NCBI GenBank assembly: GCA_026745465.1 | Contig: JACYXH010000125.1 | Span: forward strand, 124,001 to 188,000 | DNA: 64,000 bases | Source: Lota lota | Taxonomy: Eukaryota; Chordata; Actinopteri; Gadiformes; Lotidae | Direction: 5' to 3' | Part shown: positions 21,743-33,809 of the stretch, piece after piece | Layout: each line of letters starts with the position of its first letter | Position numbering within the stretch: position 1 is the first letter of the stretch | Notes under the pieces: generated by a model | Seen by the model: only the letters and a program-made list of their open reading frames with translations | The model's database searches: none | What the model was told of the DNA's origin: nothing | Made by a program: the position numbers and the translations under genes

Positions 21743-21825
21743 GTCAGGGTGGCAGAGCGGTATAAGGCGCTGCGTTCAGGTCGCAGTCACCTCTGGAGGC
21801 GTGGGTTCAAATCCCACTTCTGACA
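21743..21825 (+). tRNA. tRNA-Leu (anticodon CAG)
   Basis: 83 nt; loop TTCAGGT gives CAG, long variable arm, T-arm GGGTTCAAATCCC. The D-arm reads GGCAGAGCGGTATAAGG. Confidence 0.9.
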
Positions 21826-21971
21826 CAAGTTTTGAGGACACCTAACGACAAGCAAAATCACCATAATGATGTCCTTTTGACATCAAAAGACAATCTAAGT
21901 TTAGTTCGCCCTCATCAGCTAGATGTTCAGAAAGAGGTGACCTCACACACAGGGTTTAAGTTGCAATTTAA

Positions 21972-22027
21972 TGTTATAGTGGTCAGTATCCCCGCGGGAG
22001 ACCGGGGTTCAATTCCCCGACGGGGAG
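21972..22027 (+). pseudogene. tRNA-Asp with deleted anticodon
   Basis: The D-arm and T-arm match the Asp genes, but CCTGTCACG (the anticodon loop and part of the stem) is missing: GTATCCCCGC runs straight into GGGAGACC. The 5' acceptor strand is also absent. Confidence 0.85.
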
Positions 22028-22085
22028 TTTTTGACGTATACCCACAGTCACCAACGTTGTGTTCCTTTAGCCGTACTCCGCCTCC

Positions 22086-22132
22086 GTGTGTGTGTGTGTG
22101 TGTGTGTGTGGTGGGGGGGGGGGGGGGGGGGG
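22086..22132. repeat. (GT)n plus poly-G
   Basis: About 12 GT units then GTGG and a run of 18 or more G. Confidence 0.95.
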
Positions 22133-22198
22133 TAGCACGGCAGCACGTAGGAAGTTGTGTCCCGTTTGCTCACTGTGGCATTGGTAAAAAGCTAACGA

Positions 22199-22270
22199 TG
22201 CATTGGCCGGGAATCGAACCCGGGTCAACTGCTTGGAAGGCAGCTATGCTCACCACTATACCACAAATGC
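22199..22270 (-). tRNA. tRNA-Gly (anticodon TCC)
   Basis: 72 nt, minus strand; same gene type as at 103. The 5' strand reads GCATTTG, giving one T-C mismatch in the acceptor stem. Confidence 0.85.
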
Positions 22271-22557
22271 TTGCGGGGGGGGGGCACGGCAGCACGTAGG
22301 AAGTTGTGTCCTGTTTGCTCGATTGTGCTTTCCTCTCAGGGTGAGCAAGTATCCTTTGTGTGTGTAAATATGTTTATGTATTCAATATTGTATAATGTTA
22401 TGAGTGTTTTTTTCAATTCTACAGTAGTAGAAGTTGTTTTTGAATTTTGATTGGGGATGTCTTGATTTGTATATATTGTATATATTGTATATATGACTTT
22501 GTAAATTTGTGAATTGAAAAAACAGTAAAATGAAAAAAAAGAAAAGAAAAATAAGCA

Positions 22558-22609
22558 ATCTTGACTCTGAATCCAGCGATCTGAGTTCAAATCGCGGTGG
22601 AACCTATTG
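22558..22609 (+). pseudogene. 5'-truncated tRNA-Gln (CTG)
   Basis: Begins in the anticodon stem (TTGACTCTGAATCCAGCGATC) and continues to GGTGGAACCT; the acceptor 5' strand and D-arm are missing. Its downstream flank is shared with the full gene at 22943. Confidence 0.75.
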
Positions 22610-22760
22610 GCACTTTGTACCTTCGGAAGACATCTCTGCTGGCTTTCTCACATCCGTAATTCACTACCCAAATCTTCAACTCAGTCCCAAATTCCTGTGT
22701 TGCTTAAATGTAGTCTAGATCACATTTCTTAAAAAATTCACTTATAGGTAGTTTTAAGAA

Positions 22761-22804
22761 CGACTACTTGGAAGGCAGCAATGCTAACATCTAATCCACC
22801 AATG
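22761..22804 (-). pseudogene. 3'-truncated tRNA-Gly (TCC)
   Basis: On the minus strand GCATTGGTGGATTAGATGTT leads into GCTGCCTTCCAAG and then stops matching; the T-arm and 3' acceptor are lost. Confidence 0.65.
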
Positions 22805-22942
22805 CTTTCGGCAGCCAATAACTGAATGATAATAGACACCATGAATTCAACCAAGTTTCAGAGTAGTCGCTAAAGATCACAGTCCTCCAGGTTTGGAATA
22901 TAGTTATTATGGACTCTCTATTGAGACACTTGTGCTGGAAAT

Positions 22943-23014
22943 GGTTCCATGGTGTAATGGTTAGCACTCTGGACTCTGAATCCAGCGATCCGAGTTCAAA
23001 TCTCGGTGGAACCT
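22943..23014 (+). tRNA. tRNA-Gln (anticodon CTG)
   Basis: 72 nt, GGTTCCA/TGGAACC acceptor, loop CTCTGAA giving CTG, T-arm GAGTTCAAATCTC. All arms pair. Confidence 0.95.
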
Positions 23015-23682
23015 ATTGGCACTGTGTACCTTCGGAAGACATCTCTGCAGGCTTTCTCACATCAGTAATTAACTACCCAAATGTTCAACACAGTTGCAAA
23101 CTTTGATTTGAAACCAGAACCTTTAAATTCATCTTTGTTCCATTATTTTGATAAGTTAATGACCATGAACTGCAATGGAAACATTGCATTCAATGTGGCA
23201 AAGCTTCACACTGTCCTTGTAGAACCCTAACCTTCAAATCGTAAGATTATATTGGCCCACAGCTACTTACTATTTCGCAGAGGCAACATCGTAGTCAGTG
23301 AAGTACAACTGACACATGAAGTTTGCTGGTTGAAAACTTAACCCAATACCCCGCAAGGATGACTTGAAAAAAGTCACCCATGGCAATTTTTGCCTGTCTT
23401 CAAGGGGACTTGTAAAGCGGTCAAAAACACAGTCATGTAATGGCATAAAGTGAAAGCAAGCTGTTTTAGCCAATTGCTGCATTGCCCTATTCACCCAAGA
23501 GCGGACAACACATTGCTTTGACCTAGCGGACGTACAGTTGATGTCGGAGGAAATCAATTGCATTGATACTTTGCAGGTTTACAACCACTAGAAAAGTTAC
23601 CAGTAAGACAATACGTTTTTTTGGTGCTGCAAGTGAAGCTTGTATTAAAATATACACCAGTTAATAATGATGCAGAGTTGCA

Positions 23683-23754
23683 GGTACTGCTGGGATTTGA
23701 ACCCAGGATCTCCTGTTTACTAGACAGGCACTTTACCAACTAAGCCACAGCACC
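23683..23754 (-). tRNA. tRNA-Thr (anticodon AGT)
   Basis: 72 nt on the minus strand, loop CTAGTAA giving AGT, acceptor GGTGCTG/CAGTACC with one G-T pair. The D-loop is one nucleotide shorter than in the TGT gene at 4512. Confidence 0.85.
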
Positions 23755-23884
23755 ACTTTGGTGTTTGAGCTTCACCGAATTCTTGAGAGAACAGCAAACA
23801 AAGGATGCACTATTCAGTGGCTGTGTGAAAAGAGAAACAAGATTGTCATCTTATGCCAATGCTATTGTGGGAGTATGTTACACC

Positions 23885-23945
23885 ACACCCTGAACTGCTA
23901 GCATTTCAACACAGGATCTCCTGTTTACTGGACATAGATTTGGCC
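23885..23945 (-). pseudogene. Decayed tRNA-Thr relic
   Basis: Third relic of the type at 3526 and 4844: the T-arm and anticodon arm are recognisable through AACACAGGATCTCCTGTTTA, the rest is lost. Confidence 0.5.
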
Positions 23946-23949
23946 TGGC

Positions 23950-25160
23950 TTGATCTTCTTCAGTCTTTTTTGAATATTACCAAAGACTTGTTCATGAAAG
24001 ATGTTTATTCAAGAAACACCTATGTGTACAATTTGAAAAGAGACCCATAAAGCCATCTGGAATTCTCACATTATACATTATATTATGCTCTGGTAATGGG
24101 GCCTGGTTATAAATCAGGGCTGGCACCGGTGGCTCATTCCAGAGCTTGGCGCAGCCGCTGGTTCCTCCACAGCGTGGACGCAATCCAGCGCTGGTCTGGC
24201 TGGGGAATTGTCTCTTTCATTTTTGCCGGCAGCCAGAAGTGATCTAGAGCCGGACCCAGAAATGAAGCAGTACAAGGGGGGGGGCAGGGACGGGACCAGG
24301 AGGAGCAGGCACGGGACCAGTAGGAGCAGGGACGGGACCGGGAGGAGCAAGACTCCTATTTGACGCAACCTACATAAAACAAATGAAAAATACAATAAAA
24401 CATCTATCCGCTACACGCTACAGTTTGTAAGACCAGTATAGAGGTAATTACAGTTGCACTAACCAGATGGGAAGAGACGGTCCTGACAGATGACACAGCA
24501 GGTCTGGATGGGGGCAGAGAGAAAGGGGAGATGGGCCTGATATATCTCGCACTGGAAGTCGCTCGAGGTGGGGTAGCGGATGGAGGGCTTCTCCCAGCTG
24601 GGGTAGTGGCAGGGCTGGAGGGACGCTGTGGGAGAGGGGGGAAACGTACCTGATGAAGTCAATTTATAAAACAAGGACAGTGTATTGCTTGACGGCCGTG
24701 TTCTTAGACACCAGGCACAGCTATAGCTACATGTATCACCTCAACAGGCTTCCTAGTCACGTTTAGATTAGGCCTGGCTGCAGCAGACAAAGTCCCACCG
24801 AACTGCGCTTTATCAAACTGAAAACCAAACAACAATAGTTTTAATAAAATAGTGCAAATAAATAACATAATACACACCGATACCATACAAGTTAATAAAA
24901 GGAAACCACCAACTCATTGTTAACAATGTCTCTGGCGTGCACCATTGCTCCTTTTCACTCGAATGCCAGTGCATTAATCTCAATGTGCCCACCTCGTCTC
25001 TCATCGTGATCTCCAAGCTCCTGTCCCCCCTTTCACTCTGCATCCCCATCATCACACCTCCACACACTTTCTTAACCTCCCTCAGTGCATCCATCATTGA
25101 CATCACTTCCTTTACCCTCAACCTCCACCGTCAGTTCTTCCCCATCCATCTCTCTCACAA
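23950..25160. other. No recognised gene
   Basis: Includes a 21-bp tandem repeat (24285-24350, CAGGGACGGGACCAGGAGGAG, three copies) and minus-strand open stretches at about 24460-24674 and 24813-25121 that end at splice-like sites (for example CATCAG|GTACGT near 24655). They might be exons of an unidentified, possibly transposon-derived gene, but no domain could be named. Confidence 0.35.
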
Positions 25161-25330
25161 CACCCCGTGCCTCACCGTTTCCTCTACTCTCACCGTGCGC
25201 GCGCGTTACGCCGCCGCCGCCGTCGTCGTTCGTTCCGATCTCGTTCACTAGTTTGTCTGTCCGTCTCGATGCTTCTCTCCGTTCCTTCACTCCGTTTGTC
25301 CGTCGTCGTTTTCTCCGTTCCAAATTCAGC
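25160..25330. repeat. GTCGTCGTTCG-containing repeated module
   Basis: CCTCACCGTTTCCTCTACTC to CGTCGTCGTTTTCTCCGTTC recurs at about 30405-30545 and 40880-41020, next to the finTRIM first-exon copies, so it is part of the duplicated upstream region. A GCC-type expansion is present here only. Confidence 0.75.
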
Positions 25331-25588
25331 AGGCATGCTGTCCTTCCTCGACTTTTACCTCTCCCTACAAACAAACGAAAAAACTCTTCCGTGTTGGGGA
25401 AACAACACGGAAATACACACGGACTGGTAGACAAACGAAATACTGCAGAGTATAAAGAAACAAACACTAAATACCGAAGAGAACAATATTCAAACAATCG
25501 CTCTCCACGAAACTCTGTGCGCACTCACTTCCTGCATCAACCGGATGGGTGTGGTCAGGGTGGTATGGGCGTGGTCAGGGCGGCATGG

Positions 25589-25613
25589 CCGCAGACCGCT
25601 CGGCCATCCTGAC
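25589..25613 (-). pseudogene. tRNA-Leu fragment (5' part only)
   Basis: GCAGACCGCTCGGCCATCCTGAC is the D-arm and 5' acceptor of tRNA-Leu on the minus strand; nothing else of the gene remains. Confidence 0.7.
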
Positions 25614-25765
25614 ACATCATAGAAAGTGTACCAGGGTGGATCGTTAGTGTGAATTTCATTAAACTTGTCATGGAAATCAAAGAGCACTTCTTTCTCACAG
25701 ACACCGACTGCTCCTAAAGTAACAGAACTTTGATTGTATTGGTGACTGTGGGTTAATGTCAAACA

Positions 25766-25837
25766 CTCCCCGTCGGGGAATTGAACCCCGGGCTCCCGCG
25801 TGACAGGCGGGGATACTGACCATTATACTAACGAGGA
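25766..25837 (-). tRNA. tRNA-Asp (anticodon GTC)
   Basis: 72 nt, minus strand; TCCTCGT/ACGGGGA acceptor, anticodon GTC. TATAATGG replaces TATAGTGG in the D-arm and GAGCCC replaces GAGACC in the variable region. Confidence 0.88.
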
Positions 25838-27374
25838 TCTGTTGGAATTAGAATACCTCGACATTAGTAAGCGCATTGACGTCTACAGGTGTAAAATTCT
25901 GGTCAACTGAATTTGAATTGAGGCTAGATAAACGTTGCTGTAGTTCTCCAACTCGCATTAAGATGCATTTGCGCTATTCCAGAGTCTCTCCCGAGAATGA
26001 AAGCAAACTAAAAAGAGAAGTCCCTCCCTGTCCGAGCCGGTCTTATGCGAAATGAACCGTTTGATATTTCAGGGTTCTCCCCGAACAATGTGGGCTGAAA
26101 TGGCGCAGTGGCACCATCCTCCTTTTCCTTTTTTTTTTTACAAAGTCATATATACAATCAATACAAATCAAGACATTCCCAATCAAAATTCAAAAACAAA
26201 GTCTACTACTACAGAATTGAAAAAAACACTCATAACATTGTACATTGTTGAATACAAAAACATATTTACACACAAAAAGGATACTTGCTCACCCTGAGAG
26301 GAAAGCACAATCGAGCAAACGGGACACAACTTCCTACGTGCTGCCGTGCTGTGCAGTTATCAAAATGAACACTTCACATTGTCAATATTTTGTACTTCCT
26401 GTAGTCATTTGCAATTTGATATCATTAAACGTATAAAAAACAGGAACAAGAGGAGAGGGGACAGAGAGATGGAGAGAGATATGAACTTTAACTGAACATT
26501 TAGATTGGAAGACACAGAGATAATGCTGTTGACACAGATACGTCGATGACAGTCAGCTTCACTGTAGGAGAGAGGGAGGGAGAGGGAGGGAGGGGGGAAA
26601 GGGAGTGTGGGAGAGAGAGGGGGAGGGAGAGAGGTATGAACTTTAACTGAACATGGAAGACACAGTGTTATAGTACGGAACGAGGGACCCAAATGCAGGA
26701 CACAGGAGACAGAGACGAAGGAGGGTTCAAAGGGATTTATTCACGGGAAGCAGACAGGGGCTGGGCTAGTCGCGGTCAGGCGGGCAAGAGTTGGGCGGCA
26801 GGCGGACAGTCAGGCGGACAGGGGCTGGGCGATAGGCGGGTGGTCGGGCAGGCCAAGGTCACAGCAGGTACCGGAATCCGGAGGGAAGCTGGACACAGGA
26901 AGAGGGAAAGCTAGGGACAGGCAAAAAGAGAGAGAGAATCACAAGAGTCAGGATTGCGGGAACGAAGATACTACCGGGTGGAGAGTAACAACGAACTGGC
27001 GCCGGCTGCTAGGAAGCGCGGTGGAGAAATAGGGAGCGTAGATTGGTGATTGCTGGCAGTGTGTGTAAACAGAAGCACGTGGAGAAGTGGCAGCCGGCGG
27101 CCGCTAGGTGGCGGCAATGGACGGAGTGACGCACAGGCCCAATGGTGTTGACACAGAGACATCGATGACAGTCAGCTTCACTGTAGGAGAGAGGGAGGGA
27201 GAGGGAGGGAGGGGGGAAGGGGGAAGGTGGGAGAGACAGAGAGAGAGAGGGAAAGGGAGGGGAAAAGAGGTAAAGAGAGAGTAGAGTTACTGAGAGGGAA
27301 GGAGAGAGGGAGGGAGGGAGTGAGAGGAGGGGAAGAGAATGAGGGAAGGAGGGGGAGAGAGCGAAGGAGAATGT

Positions 27375-27510
27375 ACCAATTCTACTGAATACATATTGTA
27401 GATAATGTAGCTATTCTACTGAATACATATTGTAGATAATGTAGCTATTCTACTGAATACATATTGTACTGAGAATGTACCTATTCTACTGAGTAATTAT
27501 TGTAGAGAAT
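27375..27510. repeat. 36-bp minisatellite, about 4 copies
   Basis: Reverse-complement version of the array at 19510, much shorter. Confidence 0.9.
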
Positions 27511-27934
27511 GTAAATATTCCACAGAAAATTACCCCAGTCTACCTTTTGTACATTTTTATTAAAATAAAAAAAGTGTACAGACATTTGATGTCATTCATA
27601 TTTCAGGAGTATAAACTAATATACTCGTTTTGTTTAAGAAACTAGAGATTTTTAACATGCACCTGCAGATGTTTCTCAATTTCATATTGTTAAATGTATA
27701 AAAAACATTCAGCAGTAATCTGATATTGATCAATATAGTATATGTAATCGTATCATGTATCATGGGTTATATTTTACAATAGTCAGGGTTCTTTTCCGAA
27801 TGAATTCCTTCTTGTCAAATGAAAGCAGTACAACATTAATGCAGTTCTCTCAGATCAACATAGTAGAGATTCCCATGCAGGAAACAACATTAGTGTTTTT
27901 GGTTGTTTTATTATTTCATTATCAAACAAAGGTC

Positions 27935-29283
27935 CTAGTCTGTTTGATTGACAGGTGAGATGATCAAGGGGGCAGCGTTTCTACCTTTATAATCATAGCG
28001 ACATGGGCAGAGGAATGGATAGAGAGGCTCACTGAAGGTGCAGCCAGTAGCAGAGTAGATATGAACCCTGGCCTCCACATCATAGAAGGAGACCAGACCC
28101 TCATCATAATCAACAAACACCCCCACCTTAAGGAACTCAGCTCTCAGAGGGAGACGGACATCAGGGTTACCAGTGAATACCAACCCATCGTTGTTGAAGA
28201 TAAGTGCCCAGTAACCATTCTCAGGGGTCAATATTATCACACCTTTTCTGTTGATGGACTCTCTGGCCACTCCTAAACGCCATGCAGTCTTGTCTTTAAC
28301 CTGGACTTCAAAGTAAAATCTCCCTGAGGAGAAGCTCTGCCTCATGAGAACACATAGATTCGGTGTAAATCTCTTAGGGTTGTCTGGGAGTTTCTTCCTG
28401 ACACCTCCATCATGGACTTGTTTCCCATCCTCAGACAGGATGAGCTTTGGATGAGCTGTATCAGGATCCAGAGTAACATCTACTTCATACTGCTGGACCA
28501 TCTTCAGTTCAGCAGCATCACGCAGCTTCTTCATCTCCATGTCCAGTGTATCCTCCAGCTGATCCAGGGATCTCCTCAAGGTCCCCACGTATGACCGAGG
28601 ACGGACCTTCACTGTAGTCCAGTCCCTGGTGGGTGGAGGATCCTTCAGGGATCTGAAGGTCTGGAGGAAGTGGAGGTGGTCTTCAGTGTGTGAGAGCTGC
28701 TTCACCTCTGAGCTTCTATTGGTCAGATCTTCTATTTCCTGCTCCAGCTCTTTGATGAGGTCTTCAGCTTGTTTCTCTGTGGATTTCAGTCTCTCTTTAA
28801 CCGTTTGGTTGAACTCATCCTGCCACGTCGGTCGTGTTTCTTACACACCCTGTCTTCAAGACGGTCCATAGGCTCAACCAGCCGATGTCTCTTCAGGCCT
28901 GTGACTCTCTGATGAGGCTCCAGGTGGGTGTGGCAGTAAGAGATAAAACACACTAGGCAGGATTTCACAGCCTTCAGCTGGGTCCCAGTACAGACGTCAC
29001 AGGGAACTTCTCCTGGTTCAACACAAGGCTGCTCTGTGACTCGTACAGAACTTCTAAACTGATCAGCCATCTCTGATATGAAGGTATTGACCTGTAAATC
29101 AGGTCTTGTCTGGAACAATTTGTTACAAACAGGACATTTGTACTGGACTTGGCCATCCCAGAACTTTGTAATACAGGTTCTGCAGAAGTTGTGTCCGCAT
29201 GGTGTGGTGACTGGGCTGTTGAACACATCCAGACAGATGGGACATGAAAAGTTATCCTCAGACCAGGAAGAGTTGGACGCCAT
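27935..29283 (-). pseudogene. finTRIM copy 2, broken by a coiled-coil deletion
   Basis: The N-terminal frame (29283 down) has the start, an intact RING and B-box 1. It reaches CKKHDR of B-box 2 and then shifts frame and stops near 28786. The C-terminal frame resumes and runs to TAG at 27935 with coiled-coil end and complete PRY-SPRY. Compared with copy 1, about 277 bp (equivalent to 17933-18209) are missing at ACGACCGAC|GTGGCAGG; 277 is not a multiple of three. B-box 2 and most of the coiled coil are lost. A RING/B-box-1 protein of about 165 residues could still be made. Confidence 0.88.
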
Positions 29284-30148
29284 TTCTAGAAATAAAAAAT
29301 ATGAAAATTAAATTACCATTTTAACTATACGTTATATACATGTAATAATGTGTTAAGAATAAGACAAGTTAAGAACAAGACATCTTTCTTCTGCAGCAAC
29401 ACCGTACACAGGTTTTGAATATATAACTATTATAGACTCTATAATATAGAGAGAATTGAAATGTGATACAAACAAAAAGAAATCAATAAACAAGAGAAAA
29501 GAAAAGACTGTGGCATAGAGCAACAGGGACGGGGTCTGCATGCAGCTGGGCCTCAAAAAGGCCTGAAGCCTTATCTGGACAGTTCTTCTGGAGGAAGAGC
29601 TGCTTTTTTTCCTTTCCTGGTAAACATTCTGGATGAACGATCACCAGGAAGTAAATCTATTTCCTTTGTTCCTCAAATACCGCTTGCAGCGCCGGGTACG
29701 TCGGAGCTCATCGATACTTAGATTAGATTACACTTTATATACTACAGTGTGTAATAGTATCATGGGGCCACCCCAGGGGCCCCGGTTAACTCCCGGTTTT
29801 GGGACCCATCCCTACTCACGCATGCGTCCTCCTCGTGAAGAACGCCCTGATGCTTTAACACCAAACTAACTTTGTTAAAGTCCCGTTTTGGCCTCGCCTG
29901 GTCGGGTTCAACCAAAGCGCACAGAGCGCGGCCCCGCTCCAAACAGGACGCCGAGCACCGAGCACGCGCTGGTGGAATCCGACGAGGCGACACAATAGAG
30001 CACGTGAAGGTTGGTTTCGCTAAGCATCAACATCACGTGTTCACACGGAGCGCAGGAGACCCGTGTGGGGCTAACGCTACAGTACAACATGGCGCCCTAA
30101 GGACAGGACGGCAACAATGAGGATTAGAGGTCAATGTGTTGGACCCAC

Positions 30149-30239
30149 CTTGGAATGTTTCTGTCCCTGCTCTCCGCTTTAAAACGTCTTGTTCTTCGTC
30201 TCCGGAGAGCCTAACGCGTCCACGTCGTCTCTTCGTCAT
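30149..30239 (-). pseudogene. First-exon copy of finTRIM copy 2
   Basis: 91 bp matching 16609-16699, open frame kept, donor GTGGGT after CAAG. Exon 2 of this copy begins AA ATG after TTTCTAG, so the splice would also be in frame. TATA-like TTTATA (minus TATAAA) at 30303-30308. Confidence 0.6.
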
Positions 30240-30689
30240 GTCGTCCCTTCGTCGGTTGGATTTCCGTAAACTTCCGTTTCCTGAACAAGAGAGAGAGGGG
30301 TCTTTATACAGAGCTCCAGGCTCTGGCCCGCCTCCTCGGTAGGACACTTCCGGTCTGAGTTTGGAGTACTCCGGAAGAGACGATACGATACGAACGAACC
30401 ATACACAGCCTCACCGTTTCCTCTACTCTCACCGTGCGTTATGCCGTCGTCGTTCGTTCCGATCTCGTTCACTGTTTGTCTGTCCGTCTCGATGCTTCTC
30501 TCTGTTCCTTCACTCCGTTTGTCCGTCGTCGTTTTCTCCGTTCTTTGTTTTTTTTTGTTATCAAAAATATCAATTGATATTTACATTATCATTCTGGTAT
30601 AAATAATAACATGCAACAATCACATACACACCCAAAATAATCCTGCTCACCATACACATCATACACAACATAACCTGTTATAGAACTTC

Positions 30690-31095
30690 TGTAAGAACTT
30701 ACACTTAATGAATAAATGCATCAAGTTTTCTGGTTCTGTTTCACACATGTCACATTCCCTTTTAATCCCACTATTTATTTGGTGCAAAACAACTCTTGTG
30801 AATATTCTATCGTGTCTTAATTTGTAATCAGTTTTCTCATTCCAGATTATTGTATTTTACTTTTAAATTCTTCCATATGTTGTTTACATTAATGCCCACA
30901 AAAAAACCCTTTCCCACACCTTCTCAGAAGCAGGCGTTTTGAATTCTTTACCCACCAGATTATTATAAAAGTATTTTGTTTTTAATTTACACATTTCAAT
31001 ATGTTTCCCATTCTTTTCCACATATAATTCAGGAAATGTTATTTTCCTGTCAACCACCACATTCTTTTCTTTTCTAAATCCGTTGAACACCAACT
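30690..31095 (-). mobile_element. L1-type LINE ORF2 3' fragment
   Basis: Minus-strand frames encode GFRKEKNVVVDRKITFPE, FYNNLVGKEF and, further on, a C-x2-C..H zinc knuckle (MCETEPENLMHLF) typical of the C-terminus of L1/Tx1-like reverse transcriptases. Frame broken. A longer copy is at 41160-41985. Confidence 0.65.
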
Positions 31096-31179
31096 CACGC
31101 TCTTTGTTAGTTAAAACTGAAATGATGCATGAGTAGTAAAAACTTGAAGCTCATGTGTCTATACAAAGGCTATTTCTGA

Positions 31180-31465
31180 AAAAAGAGGAGGAGGATAAAG
31201 AGGAGGGGAAAGGAGTAGGAGGAGGAGAAGGAGGTGCAGGAAGAGAAGGGAGGAAGTAGAGGAGAAGGAGGGGGAGGAGGAGGTGCAGGAACAGAAGAGG
31301 GAAGAGGTGGAGGTTGAGGAGAAGGGGGGAGGAGTTGGAGAAGGGAGGAGGAGGTAGAGGAGGAGGAGAAGGGGGAAGGAGTTGGAAGAAGAGAAGGGAG
31401 GAGGAGGGGGAAGGAATTGGAGAAGAGAGGAGGAGGGAGGAAGTGGAGGGTAGGGGGGGAAGAGG
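31180..31465. repeat. GGA/GAGGA-rich purine block
   Basis: Purine-rich GGAGGAGGAG tract, shared with 42090-42299. Confidence 0.9.
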
Positions 31466-31499
31466 ATTAGGAGGTTTATGTGTACAAGGTGGATGAGGA

Positions 31500-33030
31500 A
31501 GAGGGAGACAAGTTAATATTTTAAATTTAATACGTGCAACTTTGGTTGATCACGTATCAACCACGGGTTGACCATGACACTACACTACAATATTTTGGAT
31601 AAAGAGTAATTTATTAGAAGAACAACACTTTCGTACTAAAAAGCTCTGGTCACAGGTTTTATTTTGATAATCCTAACATAGAACCCGATTTAAAGCAGAT
31701 TTAATAATATGTTCACTAATATTTTCAGAGGTCAAAGAAACCTGTTTATGATCTGTAATGTTTGGTACTGCTATTATTTGAGTCTTTCTGTTTATTGTGT
31801 ATATGTAAGTGACTCTTGTTGTAGCAAATTAGATAACTCGTGGCTGGCTCGAATAAAAGACTAAGACTAATGGATATCCGTAGTTGGTTTATTTCATACG
31901 CTGCAGCACATAAAAGACACCGTTTCAAAGGCAGCGCCACGCAGAGCAGAGTTGTGGAGAAAAAGCGTAACCCTGAATAGAGGAGGGAAGCCCTTTTATA
32001 GAGTGGAGCAAGCAACATCTCAGAAATGACACTAGATGGCGGCATTTGACTATCTATAACGGGTTCAATGCACAGTGAAAGCCGGACACCTGGTTTTGGG
32101 AGAGGATAAACAGTCAAGGCCAGACACAGACATTGAGAAGAGGATATGCAGTCAAGAACAGATACATTGTTTTGGAATAGGAGCTTGCTCAGGAGTTTCT
32201 CACATGAGAACAGAGCACAATGCAGAATACAGGAGAAACAGACAGCTGTGGGGAGGTAGATAGTTGAAAAGACAGATAGGACACTATAGTGTGCGCATCA
32301 AAACGAATTAGTTTAAGCGTGCTGACCTCGGAATGGGGCCTTGAGTCGTTTTCCATCACAGGATCCAAAAGGAAACTTCCAACAGCAAAGCGTCACGTTA
32401 TCAAAAGCAACATTCACGAAGCGCAGTACAAACATTGGCTTGTAGCGCCAACTGCTACATGGGATGGATGATCCAAACAACAGAGAGCCATACTTCTAGG
32501 TCTGTGAATGGACTGTACCACTTTGGAGACGGTGAGAGGAACAGGACTGTGTTGAGAAACAAACAGGCTGCTACCTCCGCCATGTCCTACGCAACCTATG
32601 CTTTTGAACGGGAGTGTTTCTGACTTGGTTCATGCTGGACTGAACCACATCTAAACCAAGGCATTTCACTGTTTTGCTCATAGTAAAGAAGATGTATCTG
32701 TTGAATGATCTATTCAATTCAAGGTGGGATAGGGGAGAATTGTTAGATTATATTATCATTATTACCCCAACCAAACATACAGTTAGATTCAATTATAATA
32801 TCAACCTCACTCAAGCGTCCTAGTTAGATAATATCAACCCCACCTGAAGCTAAACTCCAACCTACTACACTTGTGTTTAAATGTCATCACAAGTGTAGTG
32901 ACAACCAGTGTCTCCACTCCTGTAACTGAGTCATTCAGTCACTGGTGAAAGGGTTAATACGTTTTAACAAACCTACCTTGAATTAACTTTTCATTGTGTC
33001 TTGTGTTCATTTAGTGGATTTTGTTTCTGT
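31500..33030. other. No gene seen
   Basis: Contains stretches resembling the 3' flank of the B30.2 relic (31600-31810) and a 32840-32990 segment shared with 11880-11970 and 39230-39350. No convincing frame. Confidence 0.5.
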
Positions 33031-33059
33031 TTGGTATCTATCGTCTGTTCACTTGGTAC

Positions 33060-33360
33060 ATATACATGTGATTAAGTAGCAGGTAGGGGTTAGACAGTGA
33101 ACACAGATACATGTGATTAAGGAGCAGGTAGGGGTTAGACAGTGTATACAGATACACGTGATTAAGGAGCAGGTATGGGTTAGACAGTGAACACAGATAC
33201 ATGTGATTAAGGAGCAGGTAGGGGTTAGACAGTGAACACAGATACATGTGATTAAGGAGCAGGTAGAGGTTAGACAGTGAACACAGATACATGTGATTAA
33301 GGAGCAGGTAGGGGTTAGACAGTGTTTACAGATACATGTGATTAAGGAGCAGGTAGGGGT
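33060..33360. repeat. 45-bp minisatellite, about 6-7 copies (inverted)
   Basis: Reverse complement of the array at 7856, with the same flanks and the hairpin at 33442-33502; together 33000-34045 is an inverted copy of about 7200-8380. Confidence 0.93.
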
Positions 33361-33441
33361 TAGGGGGCATCTTGCTCTATAGGATGCTACAGGTTAGGCT
33401 GTGGACATTGGGGATCAAACCCAGTACAATGGTCATTCACC

Positions 33442-33502
33442 ACAACTGAACTCCCACTCCTGAGGGAGGACTCTGCTCCCACTGGAGTGGGAGTTCAGTT
33501 GT
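33442..33502. repeat. Inverted repeat, 19-bp arms (second copy)
   Basis: Same arms as at 7724-7784 (33442-33460 and 33484-33502); loop sequence differs slightly, arms unchanged. Confidence 0.85.
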
Positions 33503-33809
33503 ACAAAATCTATTTTACATTCACAAATGTAGATATGTTTACCTTTGACATGTGAACACATGTTGTGTGTATGTATGACAATAATTAACACAATCCTAGA
33601 TGAGCTAGAAAGGAGAGCAGAGGTAAGAGAGAGGAGGAAGAGAAGAGAGGATGGAGAGGAGAGGAGAGCTGACAAGACAAAGTCACGGTACTCACACACA
33701 CGGGGAGAATCTTTACATGTAGTCACTGTGACCTTTATGTAAGTGTGTAATACATGTTGGGTTGTATGGTGGAGATTAAGTCATTTACTGGTTCATCAAC
33801 TACAAACGT

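Larger units (their letters stand above)
26395..30350. repeat. Inverted duplication, right arm
   Basis: Reverse-complement counterpart of 16510-20590, in order: CT/GA-rich block, the GCGGCCGC-containing segment, the 36-bp minisatellite, broken finTRIM, intron, first exon, TATA region. The 5.8-kb spacer holds the second tRNA cluster. Confidence 0.9.

Noticed and set aside
31819..32458. Possible solo LTR (TGTAGC ... GCTACA)
   Set aside because: No matching target duplication, primer-binding site or internal sequence; short terminal match could be chance.
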